From Halovivax gelatinilyticus (GTDB lineage Archaea > Halobacteriota > Halobacteria > Halobacteriales > Natrialbaceae), in contig NZ_CP101322.1 in NCBI RefSeq assembly GCF_024300625.1, positions 757,992 through 821,991 on the forward strand: DNA of 64,000 bases, read 5' to 3'. Numbering within the stretch: the stretch's first letter is position 1; every line of letters begins with the position of its first letter. Shown piece by piece: positions 9,237 to 18,117 of the stretch. A program made the translations under genes and the position numbers. Below the pieces are notes generated by a model. That model did not search any database, was not told the origin of the DNA, and saw only the letters and a program-made list of their open reading frames with translations.

Positions 9237-10256
9237 TTACAGTCGACTCACGGCGCCGATCGCCGTCGAAAGCGACGGCGCGGAGAAGAAGTCGACGCCG
9301 GTGTAGGCGTTCGTCCCCGCACAGTACATGTCGCGAGCGGTCTCGACGACGTCCGCCGCGAGCGGTTCGGGATCTCGCTCACAGAGAGACTTCCAGTCGG
9401 CCCGGTCCTCTCGCTCGGCGGTCGCCTTCGCCTCCTCGACCGCGTCGACCCACTCGGGCTGGGTGCGCTTGTGGTACTGACGGATGACCTCCTTCGAGAG
9501 CTGGGTTCCCTCGTAGCCGAATCTGTTCTCGTCGAACGTGCCCACGACGTCGGCGACGCGGACCTCGCCGTCGTAGTAGAGACACTCGATCTTGCCGTCC
9601 TGGTGATCGAGGTTCGCCGTTTCGGCCTGCGCGGTTACGTGGCGATTCACCGCGCGGGCGATCTCGTCTAACTCGTCGATCGACGCGACGCCGGCGATCG
9701 CGCCGGCTTCATCGCGCGTGAGATACCGATCGGACTCCTCGTACTTCGTCGAGAACTCGACGATCGGCGTCTCGAGGTCGACCGGCTCGTCGGGCCAGTC
9801 GTCGAACGGGAGATCGTGATCGGTCGGATCGGTTCGTCGCCGGAGACTCGACCCGACGGGAACCTCGTTGCGAAAGATGATCTCGAGCGGAATCAGGTAG
9901 TTCTCGCCCGCCTCGGCGTGGTAGGCGTCGTAATCGTAGGTTCGACCCTCGTTCGGCAGGGCCGGCACCCGCGTCAGGTCGATCGCCATCTCCCGCGGCG
10001 GCGACGAGGTTTCCTCGAGCGAGACGACTCGCCCGTCTTCGACGACACCCCGGTAGTGCGTCGGAACGCCGGCTTCTTCCAGTATCTCGAAGTTGAACGC
10101 GCCCATGGTACAGAGACTCGCGCCTTTCTGCGGAATCGTATCGGGCATCTTCCCCCAGTCGAAGACCGAGTAATCGTCGGTAAAGACGAACGAGCCGCGG
10201 CCGAGTTCGTCCGCGGTAGCCGCTTCCTCGATGCGAAATTCCTTGACGCTCGTCAC
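9237..10256 (-). CDS. purC: SAICAR synthase
   Basis: Joins aspartate to CAIR with ATP to give SAICAR in purine synthesis. The protein has 339 residues, longer than the bacterial enzyme of about 240 but as in other haloarchaea. Key segments are GRGSFVFTDDYSVFDWGKMPD near the N-terminus (ATP site), LIPLEIIFRNEVPVGSSLRRR and DGKIECLYYDG. The start is GTG at 10256, giving MTSVKEFRIEE. A second GTG three codons upstream is equally open, and no ATG fits. It heads the purC-purS-purQ cluster and is divergent from cofH. Confidence 0.92.
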   Translation of the reverse strand: MTSVKEFRIEEAATADELGRGSFVFTDDYSVFDWGKMPDTIPQKGASLCTMGAFNFEILEEAGVPTHYRGVVEDGRVVSLEETSSPPREMAIDLTRVPALPNEGRTYDYDAYHAEAGENYLIPLEIIFRNEVPVGSSLRRRTDPTDHDLPFDDWPDEPVDLETPIVEFSTKYEESDRYLTRDEAGAIAGVASIDELDEIARAVNRHVTAQAETANLDHQDGKIECLYYDGEVRVADVVGTFDENRFGYEGTQLSKEVIRQYHKRTQPEWVDAVEEAKATAEREDRADWKSLCERDPEPLAADVVETARDMYCAGTNAYTGVDFFSAPSLSTAIGAVSRL

Positions 10257-10509
10257 GCGCGACACCCCGCCAGTTCGGGTCCGGCTGCGTCCATACCGTA
10301 GGGTCTGTGTGGCGCCCCCAAGAAGGTTTCAGTCCGCGCCGCGATCTCGGCGAGTGCCCGGACCGACCGCCAGTTCCGAGACGATCACTGCCGATCGACG
10401 TGATGTCACGGCGGGAGCGTTACACCGAAATGGGGGGTTGACCGACGACAGCCGAGTGCGGATGTCGCTATCACCACGTTTTTCTCCCGGGGAAGCCTCG
10501 ACTCGGTCG

Positions 10510-11916
10510 ATGGCCGAGCCAGCGAGCGACGTTCCACGCGCAGACGATCTCGAGTACGACTGCCTTCCCGAGACCGACCAGTCGTTCGAGAACGCGCTGG
10601 CGAAGGCCCACGACGGCGAGCGTCTCACCGTCGACGATGCGATCGAACTCCTGACGACCGGAACCGACGTCGAGGGGATCGACCCCGGTCGGAAAGAGCG
10701 CGTGCTCCGGGCCGCCGACCACCGCCGGCAGGATGTCGTCGGCGACGAGGTGACGTTCGTCGCCAACCTCAACAACAACGTCACGACCGCCTGTAACGTC
10801 GGCTGCCTGTTCTGTAATTTCAAAGACGCCGCCCACACGTTCGAGACCGCAAACGAGCGATCGGCCGAAGTGCCCGGGTTCACGAAGACGCCGGCCGAGA
10901 GTCGAGAGATCGTCACCGACGCCGTCACTCGCGGCATCTACGAGGTGTGTTCGGTTTCCGGGCTCCACCCCGCGTTCGCGCTCGACGACGAGCACCGCGA
11001 GGTCCTAGACGGCTACGCGAACGAAGATCCGAAGGCGGCCTATCGGCGATCCAACTACAAGACGCCGGACACCTACGCGGTCGATCCCGGCACCTACGTC
11101 GAACAGGTGGCCGCGATGGCCGTCGACGACGTCCACGTCCACTCGATGACGCCGGAAGAGGCCGCCCACGCCCGCCGGGGAACCGAGTGGTCCTACGAGG
11201 AGGTCTACCGCCGCCTCCGGGACGCCGGACTCGACACCGTTCCAGGTACCGCCGCGGAAATCCTGGTCGACGAGGTGCGCGAGGTGATCTGTCCCGGCAA
11301 GATCGACACGCAGGGATGGCTCGACGCGATGGAAGCCGCGGCTTCGGTCGGGCTCGGACTCACCGCGACCATCATGTACGGCCACGTCGAGAACGAAGCC
11401 CACCGCGCCCACCACCTGAAGGCGGTGCGCGACCTGCAAGCGCGCGTCGACGGCGCCATCACGGAGTTCGTCCCGCTCTCGTTCGTCCACCAGAATACGC
11501 CGCTGTACGAACACGGCGTCGTCTCGGGCGGTGCGAGCCGGGCCGAGGACGAGCTGATGATCGCCGTCTCGCGGCTCTTTCTCGACAACGTCGACCACAT
11601 TCAGTCCTCCTGGGTGAAGTACGGCGACGAGGGTGGGCTGAAGATGCTCACCTGCGGCGCTGACGACTTCATGGGGACGATCCTTTCAGAAGAGATTACC
11701 AAACGCGCCGGCGGCGAGTTCGGCGAGTTCCGCTCGTTCGAAGACTACGTCGATCTCATCACCTCGATCGGCCGGATCCCCGTCGAACGATCGACGGATT
11801 ACGAGCGGCGACGGGTCATCGACCCCGACGAATCGCCGATCGGCCCCCGACTCGGGCCGAAGGCAGACGGAACACCGCTTCTGGCCGAGGAATCGAACCC
11901 GCTACCGAACGATTGA
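10510..11916 (+). CDS. cofH: FO synthase subunit CofH (radical SAM)
   Basis: Radical SAM enzyme of coenzyme F420 synthesis. With CofG it makes the deazaflavin FO from tyrosine and 5-amino-6-ribitylaminouracil. The iron-sulfur motif C-x3-C-x2-C is visible in TACNVGCLFCNFKDAAH. It has 468 residues. The start is the ATG at 10510; another ATG lies 16 codons upstream in frame. cofG is not adjacent. The next genes, rbkR and ribB, belong to riboflavin metabolism, the pathway that supplies the ribitylaminouracil substrate, so the placement makes biochemical sense. Confidence 0.88.
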   Translation: MAEPASDVPRADDLEYDCLPETDQSFENALAKAHDGERLTVDDAIELLTTGTDVEGIDPGRKERVLRAADHRRQDVVGDEVTFVANLNNNVTTACNVGCLFCNFKDAAHTFETANERSAEVPGFTKTPAESREIVTDAVTRGIYEVCSVSGLHPAFALDDEHREVLDGYANEDPKAAYRRSNYKTPDTYAVDPGTYVEQVAAMAVDDVHVHSMTPEEAAHARRGTEWSYEEVYRRLRDAGLDTVPGTAAEILVDEVREVICPGKIDTQGWLDAMEAAASVGLGLTATIMYGHVENEAHRAHHLKAVRDLQARVDGAITEFVPLSFVHQNTPLYEHGVVSGGASRAEDELMIAVSRLFLDNVDHIQSSWVKYGDEGGLKMLTCGADDFMGTILSEEITKRAGGEFGEFRSFEDYVDLITSIGRIPVERSTDYERRRVIDPDESPIGPRLGPKADGTPLLAEESNPLPND

Positions 11917-11955
11917 AGTGATCGAGACTCCCTCGTGAGGTACGGCGACGACCCC

Positions 11956-11973
11956 CATAACATATCTGTTATG
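11956..11973. promoter_or_regulatory. Perfect palindrome upstream of rbkR
   Basis: CATAACATATCTGTTATG is a perfect 7-bp inverted repeat (CATAACA / TGTTATG) around a 4-bp centre. It ends about 18 bp before the TATA-like GCTTTTACG (11990-11998) and 48 bp before the rbkR ATG. RbkR proteins are known to be DNA-binding regulators of riboflavin genes as well as kinases, so this is a good candidate for its own operator. The match to a known RbkR motif was not checked. Confidence 0.55.
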
Positions 11974-12021
11974 TGTGCCACATTCGGTACGCTTTTACGC
12001 GATCACGGAAACACTAGACGT

Positions 12022-12723
12022 ATGTCACTGACTGCGACGTCCGCCGTGGGCCACGACGAGCGGGCCACGCTGAAGCTGCTGGCGCTCTCGGGCGGGCTCG
12101 GAGGGGATGTCAAGCTCTCCTGTGCCGACCTCGCCGAGCGGCTCGACGCGTCGAACCAGACCGCGTCGAGACGACTCCAGCGTCTGGAGAGTTCCGGGCT
12201 GATCGAGCGCGATACGGTGAGCGACGGGCAGTGGATCGCCATCACCGACGAGGGCGAGCGCGAACTCCGGACGGCCTACGAAGAGTACCGGCGAATCTTC
12301 GAGACGGCCCCACAGGTCGACCTCGACGGGACCGTCACGAGCGGGATGGGCGAAGGCCGCCACTACATCTCACTTCCCGGCTACCAGCGCCAGTTCGAGG
12401 ATCGGCTCGGCTACGACCCGTTCCCGGGAACGCTCAACGTCGAACTCCGCGATGAGGCGGTTCCGCGACGGCGCGCGATGGAGGCCGTCGAACCGATCCC
12501 GATCGACGGCTGGGAGGACGACGACCGGACCTACGGCCCGGCGGTCTGTCACCCCGCGACGATCGAGACCGCAGACGGGGAGACGGCGGCGGTCCACACC
12601 ATCGCCCCGGAGCGAACCCACCACGACGACGATCAACTGGAGGTTATCGCCCCGGAAAAACTCCGAGACGCCCTCGACCTCACCGACGGCGACCACGTGA
12701 CCATCCACGTCGGGGCCCACTGA
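12022..12723 (+). CDS. rbkR: CTP-dependent riboflavin kinase with HTH (RbkR)
   Basis: A fusion of an N-terminal winged helix (about 10-95; [20 protein letters not shown] is the recognition region) with an archaeal CTP-dependent riboflavin kinase domain (about 100-233). Kinase segments seen are [24 protein letters not shown] and the C-terminal [11 protein letters not shown]. The enzyme makes FMN from riboflavin and CTP, and the HTH domain lets it regulate riboflavin genes. It has 233 residues. The ATG at 12022 follows a TATA box by about 25 bp. The ribB start is 1 bp after its stop. Confidence 0.93.
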   Translation: MSLTATSAVGHDERATLKLLALSGGLGGDVKLSCADLAERLDASNQTASRRLQRLESSGLIERDTVSDGQWIAITDEGERELRTAYEEYRRIFETAPQVDLDGTVTSGMGEGRHYISLPGYQRQFEDRLGYDPFPGTLNVELRDEAVPRRRAMEAVEPIPIDGWEDDDRTYGPAVCHPATIETADGETAAVHTIAPERTHHDDDQLEVIAPEKLRDALDLTDGDHVTIHVGAH

Positions 12724-12724
12724 T

Positions 12725-13390
12725 ATGTCCGGCTATCAGTCCGCGTCCGGCGCGCTCGAACACGCGATCGACGCCTTCGCTAGCGGCGACCCCGTCTGCG
12801 TTCACGACGCCGCCGACCGCGAGGGCGAGACGGACCTGATCTACCCCGCAGACGCCGTGACGACCGACGCCGTCTCGCGGCTGCGAAACGACGCGGGTGG
12901 ACTCGTCTGCGTCGCCCTCGACTACGAGGTCGCCGAGGCGTTCGACCTTCCCTTCTACACCGACGCCGTCGACCACCCCGCCACGAACGCCCACGACCTC
13001 GGCTACGACGAGCGCTCGTCGTTCTCGCTCACCGTCAACCACCGCGACACCTACACCGGCATCACCGACGCCGATCGATCGCTGACCATCCGCGAACTCG
13101 CCGCGGCCGCACGCGAACCCGGCACCATCTCCTTCGGCGATCGATTTCGCGTTCCCGGCCACGTCCACCTCCTCAAGGGCGCGCCGGACGGTCTCTCCCA
13201 GCGCGAGGGCCACACCGAACTCGGCCTCGCGCTCGCCGACGCGGCCGGCGCCGACCCGGCGGTCGTCGTCTGCGAGATGCTCGACGACGCGACCGGCGGC
13301 GCGCTCACCCCCGGCGACGCACGCGCCTACGCCGCTCGACACGACTTCGTCTACCTCGAAGGACGCGAGATCGTCGACGGGCTTCGGTGA
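12725..13390 (+). CDS. ribB: 3,4-dihydroxy-2-butanone-4-phosphate synthase
   Basis: Makes the four-carbon unit of riboflavin from ribulose 5-phosphate. The family motif DAADREGETDLIYPAD carries the metal-binding Glu, and the C-terminal segment has QREGHTELGLALADAAG and VVCEMLDD. It has 221 residues, a normal size for the monofunctional enzyme with no GTP cyclohydrolase II fusion. It starts 1 bp after the rbkR stop and is very likely co-transcribed, so it may share control by the palindrome upstream of rbkR. Confidence 0.95.
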   Translation: MSGYQSASGALEHAIDAFASGDPVCVHDAADREGETDLIYPADAVTTDAVSRLRNDAGGLVCVALDYEVAEAFDLPFYTDAVDHPATNAHDLGYDERSSFSLTVNHRDTYTGITDADRSLTIRELAAAAREPGTISFGDRFRVPGHVHLLKGAPDGLSQREGHTELGLALADAAGADPAVVVCEMLDDATGGALTPGDARAYAARHDFVYLEGREIVDGLR

Positions 13391-13488
13391 CCGGCCAGCG
13401 AGCGTCAACTCTCAGGTTTGTCGAACAGCACAGCAACCCCCGGGGCACAACACGAACACTTAGTAGACACCTCTGCCACCCAGTAGGC

Positions 13489-14418
13489 ATGGGATTCGAC
13501 GACATGGACGTCGACACGATATGGATGGATGGCGAGTTCGTCGACTGGGAGGACGCCCAGATCCACGTTCTCACGCACGGACTCCACTACGGCACCGGCG
13601 TCTTCGAGGGTGCGCGCTGCTACGAAACCGAGCGCGGACCGGCGATCTTTCGCTGGCCCGAACACCTCGATCGACTCTACGCGTCGGCTGCGCCCTACGA
13701 GATGGAGATCGACCACGAGCCCGAGGAACTCACCGAGGCCACGCTCGAACTCATCCGTCGCCAGGACCTGTCGTCGTGTTACATTCGCCCGATCGCGTTC
13801 TACGGCTACGAGTCACTCGGCGTCAGCCCCGGCGACTGCCCGACGCGCACCGCCATCGCCGTCTGGCCGTGGGGCACCTACCTCGGCGAGGACGCCCTGG
13901 AGGAGGGCATCGACGTGATGGTCTCGTCCTGGCGCAAACACGCCTCGAGCCAGATCCCCACCAACGCGAAGACCACCGGCCTCTACGTCAACAGCCTGCT
14001 CGCCGGCGAGGAAGCCCGTCGCAACGGCTTCGCCGAGGCGATCGTCCTCAACAAAGAGGGCCACGTCGCCGAAGGCCCCGGCGAGAACATCTTCCTCGTC
14101 CGCGACGGCGACCTCTACACGCCCGGGCTCTCTCAGTCCATCCTCGACGGCATCACCCGCGAGACAATCATCACGCTCGCGCGCGACCTGGGCTACACCG
14201 TCTACGATCAGGCGACCATCTCTAGGGGCGAACTCAACACCGCCGACGAACTCTTCTTCACCGGCTCGGCCGCCGAGGTCACGCCGATCAGACGCGTCGA
14301 CAACGTCGAAATCGGCGACGGCACCCGCGGACCCGTCACCGAGGAGATCCAATCGAAATTCTTCGAGGTCGTCGAACGCCGAACCGACGACTACGACGAG
14401 TGGTTCACCTACGCATAG
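13489..14418 (+). CDS. ilvE: Branched-chain amino acid aminotransferase
   Basis: PLP enzyme of fold type IV that transaminates Val, Leu and Ile with 2-oxoglutarate. Family landmarks are WMDGEFVDWEDAQIHVLTHG, HYGTGVFEGARCY and the PLP-binding Lys in NAKTTGLYVNSLLA, followed by EGPGENIFLVRDG. It has 309 residues, full length. The ATG at 13489 follows an upstream stretch open in frame but without conserved sequence. The gene runs convergently into the DUF502 gene, with the palindromic element between them. Confidence 0.94.
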   Translation: MGFDDMDVDTIWMDGEFVDWEDAQIHVLTHGLHYGTGVFEGARCYETERGPAIFRWPEHLDRLYASAAPYEMEIDHEPEELTEATLELIRRQDLSSCYIRPIAFYGYESLGVSPGDCPTRTAIAVWPWGTYLGEDALEEGIDVMVSSWRKHASSQIPTNAKTTGLYVNSLLAGEEARRNGFAEAIVLNKEGHVAEGPGENIFLVRDGDLYTPGLSQSILDGITRETIITLARDLGYTVYDQATISRGELNTADELFFTGSAAEVTPIRRVDNVEIGDGTRGPVTEEIQSKFFEVVERRTDDYDEWFTYA

Positions 14419-14420
14419 AC

Positions 14421-14908
14421 AACGAACTTTTTCGCTGCAACCTTTTTCGCTGCGCTCGTGTCGCGGCGAGAGCGCACGGCGCTCTACGCCGCGCCGACGC
14501 TCGGAAAAACGTTGATGAAAAGCGCTCCTCGCTCCCGGTGGTCACTCGTCGGCCCGCTCACTCACGTCGTTCGTTCGCGGTGGTTTCTCATCTATGCCAG
14601 CCCTTCCCCGGATCACGTCCTCGGCGCTTCGCGTCAAGAGACGCTCACGGCCATCGAACTCGGTTATTTGATACCGAGCTTAGTTTGTGGCCGTGAACAC
14701 GCTCGCCGAAATTCGGCGAGCGTGTGATCCGGGGAAAGGCTGGGTTGTGAAGTAGTGGCTCAACCGCGAGCAACGGACGTTGCGAGCGGGCCAAGGAATC
14801 CCTCGAAGCCGCGACGAAGTCGCGGCTGAGGGGGTGACGCCGTGCTTTTCATCGAAGTTTTTCCGAGTGCGGTCGCAGAAGCGACCGCACGCAGAGAAAA
14901 AGTTCGGT
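14421..14908. repeat. 480-bp imperfect palindrome between convergent genes
   Basis: The whole gap between ilvE and the DUF502 gene is one nested inverted repeat. Outer arms are GAACTTTTTCGCTGC (14424-14438) and its complement at 14891-14905. Next are 14499-14523 against 14844-14867 (2 mismatches in 24). Inner arms are 14597-14617 against 14724-14743, with related sequence on their outer flanks (14551-14559 / 14784-14792). The centre holds two more hairpins: 14646-14695, and a perfect 14-bp stem at 14697-14725. Extra perfect hairpins (for example GTGCGGTCGC / GCGACCGCAC near 14868-14890) are inserted in the right half. Each flanking gene meets the same oligo-T sequence just past its stop codon. 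Confidence 0.8.
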
Positions 14909-14909
14909 T

Positions 14910-15587
14910 CTAGTCGTCGTCCGTCCGTTCGGTGCGGCCCTCGTCGATGACGTCGATTGGGATGCCGGCGTCGGCGTCTCGGTTGCGGTCGGCGTCGCCA
15001 AAGCCGGCACTCAGGACGCGCGTGAGGGCGTCTTCGACGTCCTCGTCGATTTCGGTTAGGCGAGCGGAGTCAACTTCGATGACGAACCCGGTGGTGATGT
15101 TCGGCGAGGTCGGGAGAAAGAGCACTTCACGGTCGTCTTCGGTCGTTTTTCCGGTTCGAAACGCCGTCATTCTGAGCCCGTCCCACACCTCGAGTTTGAC
15201 CGGTTCCTGCAGGCTGTCCTGTTCGCCGAACGCGGTTTCTGCGGCCATCTTCGAGGCGTTGTAGACGACGCGGAGGCCGGGGAGTCGGTTGGCGAGGTCG
15301 TCGAGGATTCGTTCGACGAGGCCGCCGACCGTGGTCCGCATCAGGTAGCCGACCGCGAAGATCAGGATGACGAGCACGGTGAGCGTGATGAGGACCCGGA
15401 GCAAGCCGGCCAGGCGCTGGGCCGCGTCCGTCTCGCCGAGGATGCCTTCGAGAAATTCATCGGTGAGGATGAACGTCGGCGTCAGCGACGAGACGAGGCC
15501 GTAGAGCCAGAGGAGGACGAAGAGGGTGACCAGAATCGGCCCGAGGACGACGAGGCCGCTTGCGAAGTCTCGCTTCCACGAGGTCAT
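14910..15587 (-). CDS. DUF502 family membrane protein
   Basis: A 225-residue integral membrane protein of the DUF502 family, which has no assigned function. Two membrane segments are clear: about 9-31 (ASGLVVLGPILVTLFVLLWL) and 66-88 (VLITLTVLVILIFAVGYLM). A conserved soluble domain follows, with LPGLRVVYNASKMAAE, EPVKLEVWDGLRMTAFRTG and LFLPTSPNITTGFVIEVD. The tail is acidic. The ATG at 15587 starts MTSWKRDFASGLVVLGP, the usual beginning of this family. Confidence 0.88.
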   Translation of the reverse strand: MTSWKRDFASGLVVLGPILVTLFVLLWLYGLVSSLTPTFILTDEFLEGILGETDAAQRLAGLLRVLITLTVLVILIFAVGYLMRTTVGGLVERILDDLANRLPGLRVVYNASKMAAETAFGEQDSLQEPVKLEVWDGLRMTAFRTGKTTEDDREVLFLPTSPNITTGFVIEVDSARLTEIDEDVEDALTRVLSAGFGDADRNRDADAGIPIDVIDEGRTERTDDD

Positions 15588-15723
15588 GATCGATCACTCA
15601 CACCCGGCCCCTATGAGCGTGTTCATTTTGTGTCGTGTCGATGGCTACGGGATGAACGGGTACGAATCGGTTGCGGAGCGCTCGAGCGCGATCTATGCGC
15701 TCGATACCGTCGGCGAACCGTAT

Positions 15724-16563
15724 CTACCGTCCGAGGACCGCCCGAAGGGCGAAGAAGAGGTTCTCCTTGCGCTCGCGGACGCGTCGCCAGAAGTACGAGA
15801 GCCACTTGCCGCCGTACGGTGCGTACTGCCAGACCTCGTAGCCCTCCGCGGCGAGGTCGTACTGGGCGTCCTCGCGAACCCCCATGAGCATCTGCACCTC
15901 GAAGTCGGTCCCGTGTTCGTCGTGGAGCTCCTTCGCGAGGTCGATCATCTCGGGGTCGTGGCTTCCGATGGCGATACCGCCGTCGTACTCGGCAAATGCG
16001 TACTCGAGGAGGTCGCGATAGGCCTCGTTGACTCGTCCCTTGTCGGTGTAAGCGACGGACGCGGGCTCGTCGTAGGCGCCCTTGACGAACCGGACCTTTC
16101 CGGGAACGTCGGCGAGTCGTTCGACGTCGTCGCGCGTGCGTTTCAGGTTGGCCTGGACGCAGACGCCCACGCCGCCGTCGTGTTCGCGCGCGAGGTCGGT
16201 GAAGACGTCGAGCGTCACGTCGGTCGTGGTGTAATCTTCCATGTCGATCCAGACGAAGACGTCGCGGTCGGCGGCGTGCTCAGTGACGTCCGTCACCAGG
16301 GTGCGGAAGGCGTCGGCGCCCAGGTCGAGGCCGAGCTGGGAGGGTTTGATCGAGATGCACGCGTCGAGGTCGGCCTCGGCGATCTCGTCGACCAGATGGC
16401 GATAGGTTGCGGCGTCTTCTTCGGCCGGATCCGGTTCGTCGTAGTGCTCTCCGAGCAGGTTCAAGATGACCGAAACGTCGCGCCCGTTCAACTCGCGGGC
16501 GTGATCGAGCGCGGCGTCGGAACTCTCGCCGGCGACGAACCGGCGAGCGATCGGCGGAAGCAT
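15724..16563 (-). CDS. Proline dehydrogenase
   Basis: FAD-dependent oxidation of proline to pyrroline-5-carboxylate, the first step of proline catabolism. The TIM-barrel family is recognised by SIKPSQLGLDLG, VWIDMEDYTTTDVTLDVF, GVCVQANLKRTRDDVERL, VRFVKGAYDEP and the C-terminal YGGKWLSYFWRRVRER. It has 279 residues, the size of the stand-alone short PRODH of archaea and Gram-positives, not the long PutA. A TTG two codons upstream is possible; I chose the ATG at 16563. No pyrroline-5-carboxylate dehydrogenase gene is adjacent. Confidence 0.9.
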   Translation of the reverse strand: MLPPIARRFVAGESSDAALDHARELNGRDVSVILNLLGEHYDEPDPAEEDAATYRHLVDEIAEADLDACISIKPSQLGLDLGADAFRTLVTDVTEHAADRDVFVWIDMEDYTTTDVTLDVFTDLAREHDGGVGVCVQANLKRTRDDVERLADVPGKVRFVKGAYDEPASVAYTDKGRVNEAYRDLLEYAFAEYDGGIAIGSHDPEMIDLAKELHDEHGTDFEVQMLMGVREDAQYDLAAEGYEVWQYAPYGGKWLSYFWRRVRERKENLFFALRAVLGR

Positions 16564-16706
16564 ACTCAACCCATCGGAGCCCGGATATATGTGCGTTGAT
16601 GATCCGGACCGTCGTGGCCGGTAGCGAAAGCTACCCCTACTCGGCCGGCGGTCCCGATCGAAAGTGAATGCGATTAAGAGGGGAGCGTCCGTTCGATCGA
16701 TCGATA

Positions 16707-17252
16707 ATGGGAGTGTTCACGACGATCGTCGTCGCGTTCTGGTTGATGTTACCCGCGTACGTACCGAACAACGCCGCGGTGCTGGCCGGCGGGGGCCGAC
16801 CGATCGACGGCGGTCGGACCTGGAACGGAAAGCGCGTCCTCGGCGACGGAAAGACCTGGCGGGGAACGCTCGTCGGCACGGCCGTCGGCGCGGCGCTGGC
16901 GCTCGTCCTGAACGCGGTCGCCGGCGACGTCGGGCCCGCGGTCGGCGTCGACCTCCCGACGTTCCCCGTGGCCGTCGTCGTCGCGCTTCCGTTCGGGGCG
17001 ATGTGCGGCGACATCGCCGCGTCGTTTCTAAAGCGCCGGACCGGCCGCCGGCGCGGCGCGCCGTTTCCGGTCGTCGACCAGCTCGACTTCGTCGTCCTGG
17101 CGCTGGCGTTCGCGTTCGTCGCCGCGCCGACGTGGTTCTCCGAGCAGTTTACGCTGGGCGTGCTCGCGGTCGTCTTCGTATTGACACCGATATTACACGT
17201 CGGGACGAACGCCATCGCGTACGCACTCGGGCTCAAAGACGAACCGTACTGA
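16707..17252 (+). CDS. carS: CDP-archaeol synthase
   Basis: Transfers CMP from CTP to unsaturated archaetidic acid, making the activated lipid for archaeal polar headgroup attachment. It is an integral membrane enzyme of the CarS/DUF46 family, 181 residues. Conserved cytidylyltransferase-like features are [18 protein letters not shown] near 35-52, [15 protein letters not shown] (catalytic Asp region) and [11 protein letters not shown]. About five hydrophobic segments are present. An in-frame ATG 13 codons upstream is less likely, because [18 protein letters not shown] matches the family start. Confidence 0.93.
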   Translation: MGVFTTIVVAFWLMLPAYVPNNAAVLAGGGRPIDGGRTWNGKRVLGDGKTWRGTLVGTAVGAALALVLNAVAGDVGPAVGVDLPTFPVAVVVALPFGAMCGDIAASFLKRRTGRRRGAPFPVVDQLDFVVLALAFAFVAAPTWFSEQFTLGVLAVVFVLTPILHVGTNAIAYALGLKDEPY

Positions 17253-17364
17253 ACTCCCTCGCACTCCGGATTAGCGATCGGTGGCGGGCGGTTGCGATCG
17301 ACCGACCGTCCACCTGTCCGCCAATTCCAAATTGCTTATCTCGATGGACCGTGCCCGTTCGAGC

Positions 17365-17898
17365 ATGGTCACTCAGGAACTCATCGGCGCGTTGCGGGCG
17401 GCCGAGGCCGTGAAATTCGGCGAGTTCGAACTCTCACACGGCGGGACGAGCGAGTACTACGTCGATAAGTACCTCTTCGAGACGGATCCGGCGTGTCTGT
17501 CGGCGATCGCCGAGGCGTTCGCCGAGCGAGTCGACGCGGACGAGAAACTCTGCGGGGTCGCCCTCGGCGGCGTTCCGCTGGCGGCCGCGACGAGCGTCGT
17601 CGCAGGCGTCCCGTACGTCATCGCGCGCAAGCAACGAAAGGAGTACGGCACGGGTAACCAGATCGAAGGCCGGCTCGAGGAGGGCGAGGAGGTCGTCGTG
17701 GTCGAGGACATCGTCACGACGGGGACGAGCCTCGTCGACGCCGTCGAGGCCGTTAGAGCCGCCGGGGCGACGGTCGAACGCGCCCTCGTGGTCGTGGACC
17801 GAGAGGAAGGCGGCCGCGAGGCGATCGAGCAAGCGGGCGTCGAGATGGAGGCCCTGGTGACGGCGAGCGAACTGCTCGAAGACGCCGACCGCCAGTGA
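17365..17898 (+). CDS. pyrE: Orotate phosphoribosyltransferase
   Basis: Converts orotate and PRPP to OMP in pyrimidine synthesis. The PRPP-binding motif is [20 protein letters not shown] (about 112-131). [20 protein letters not shown] near the N-terminus and [16 protein letters not shown] are also family-specific. It has 177 residues, a typical size. The ATG at 17365 follows a TATA-like GCTTATC (17334-17340) by about 25 bp. carS is 112 bp upstream on the same strand. Confidence 0.95.
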   Translation: MVTQELIGALRAAEAVKFGEFELSHGGTSEYYVDKYLFETDPACLSAIAEAFAERVDADEKLCGVALGGVPLAAATSVVAGVPYVIARKQRKEYGTGNQIEGRLEEGEEVVVVEDIVTTGTSLVDAVEAVRAAGATVERALVVVDREEGGREAIEQAGVEMEALVTASELLEDADRQ

Positions 17899-17950
17899 CG
17901 GGACGTGAGCTCGGGTGACAATCCAGCTCGATGGGGCCGTACCATCAAAA

Positions 17951-17960
17951 CGTTTTTATC
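17951..17960 (+). promoter_or_regulatory. TATA box of thrS leader transcript
   Basis: CGTTTTTATC is the best TATA match before thrS. It would start RNA near 17982-17986, at the ATG of a short upstream reading frame and about 130 bases before the thrS ATG. Confidence 0.55.
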
Positions 17961-17985
17961 CCGGTCGGGGTTAGGCGTAGTCACG

Positions 17986-18027
17986 ATGGTAGGTGTCCGT
18001 TTTACAGGGCGACCCGCCCGCTTCTAA
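17986..18027 (+). CDS. 13-codon upstream ORF in the thrS leader
   Basis: ATG at 17986 to TAA at 18025-18027 encodes MVGVRFTGRPARF. The ATG falls where the thrS transcript is predicted to begin, so it could be read as a leaderless mini-gene. It has one Thr codon, fewer than a classic attenuation peptide. The ORF overlaps one side of a hairpin whose stem begins at the start codon. Translation is not proven. Confidence 0.3.
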   Translation: MVGVRFTGRPARF

Positions 18028-18037
18028 TCCACCTACC
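17988..18037 (+). promoter_or_regulatory. Structured leader hairpin upstream of thrS
   Basis: GGTAGGTG (17988-17995) and CACCTACC (18030-18037) form a perfect 8-bp stem. Inside the loop GGGCG-ACC-CGCCC (18007-18019) makes a second small hairpin. The structure lies in the predicted 130-base 5' leader, which is unusual because most haloarchaeal transcripts here look leaderless. Control of thrS by folding or by the short ORF is inferred. Confidence 0.45.
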
Positions 18038-18117
18038 GTGCGCTGTATCTCGACGGAAATACGGCGAGCGGCGTGTGCGGACACCGACGCGAGCTTCTCA
18101 CCGAAGTACCACCAGCC

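Noticed and set aside
14421-14908. RNase P RNA or 7S RNA gene
   Set aside because: None of the conserved core sequences of those RNAs is visible, and the element is a symmetric palindrome.
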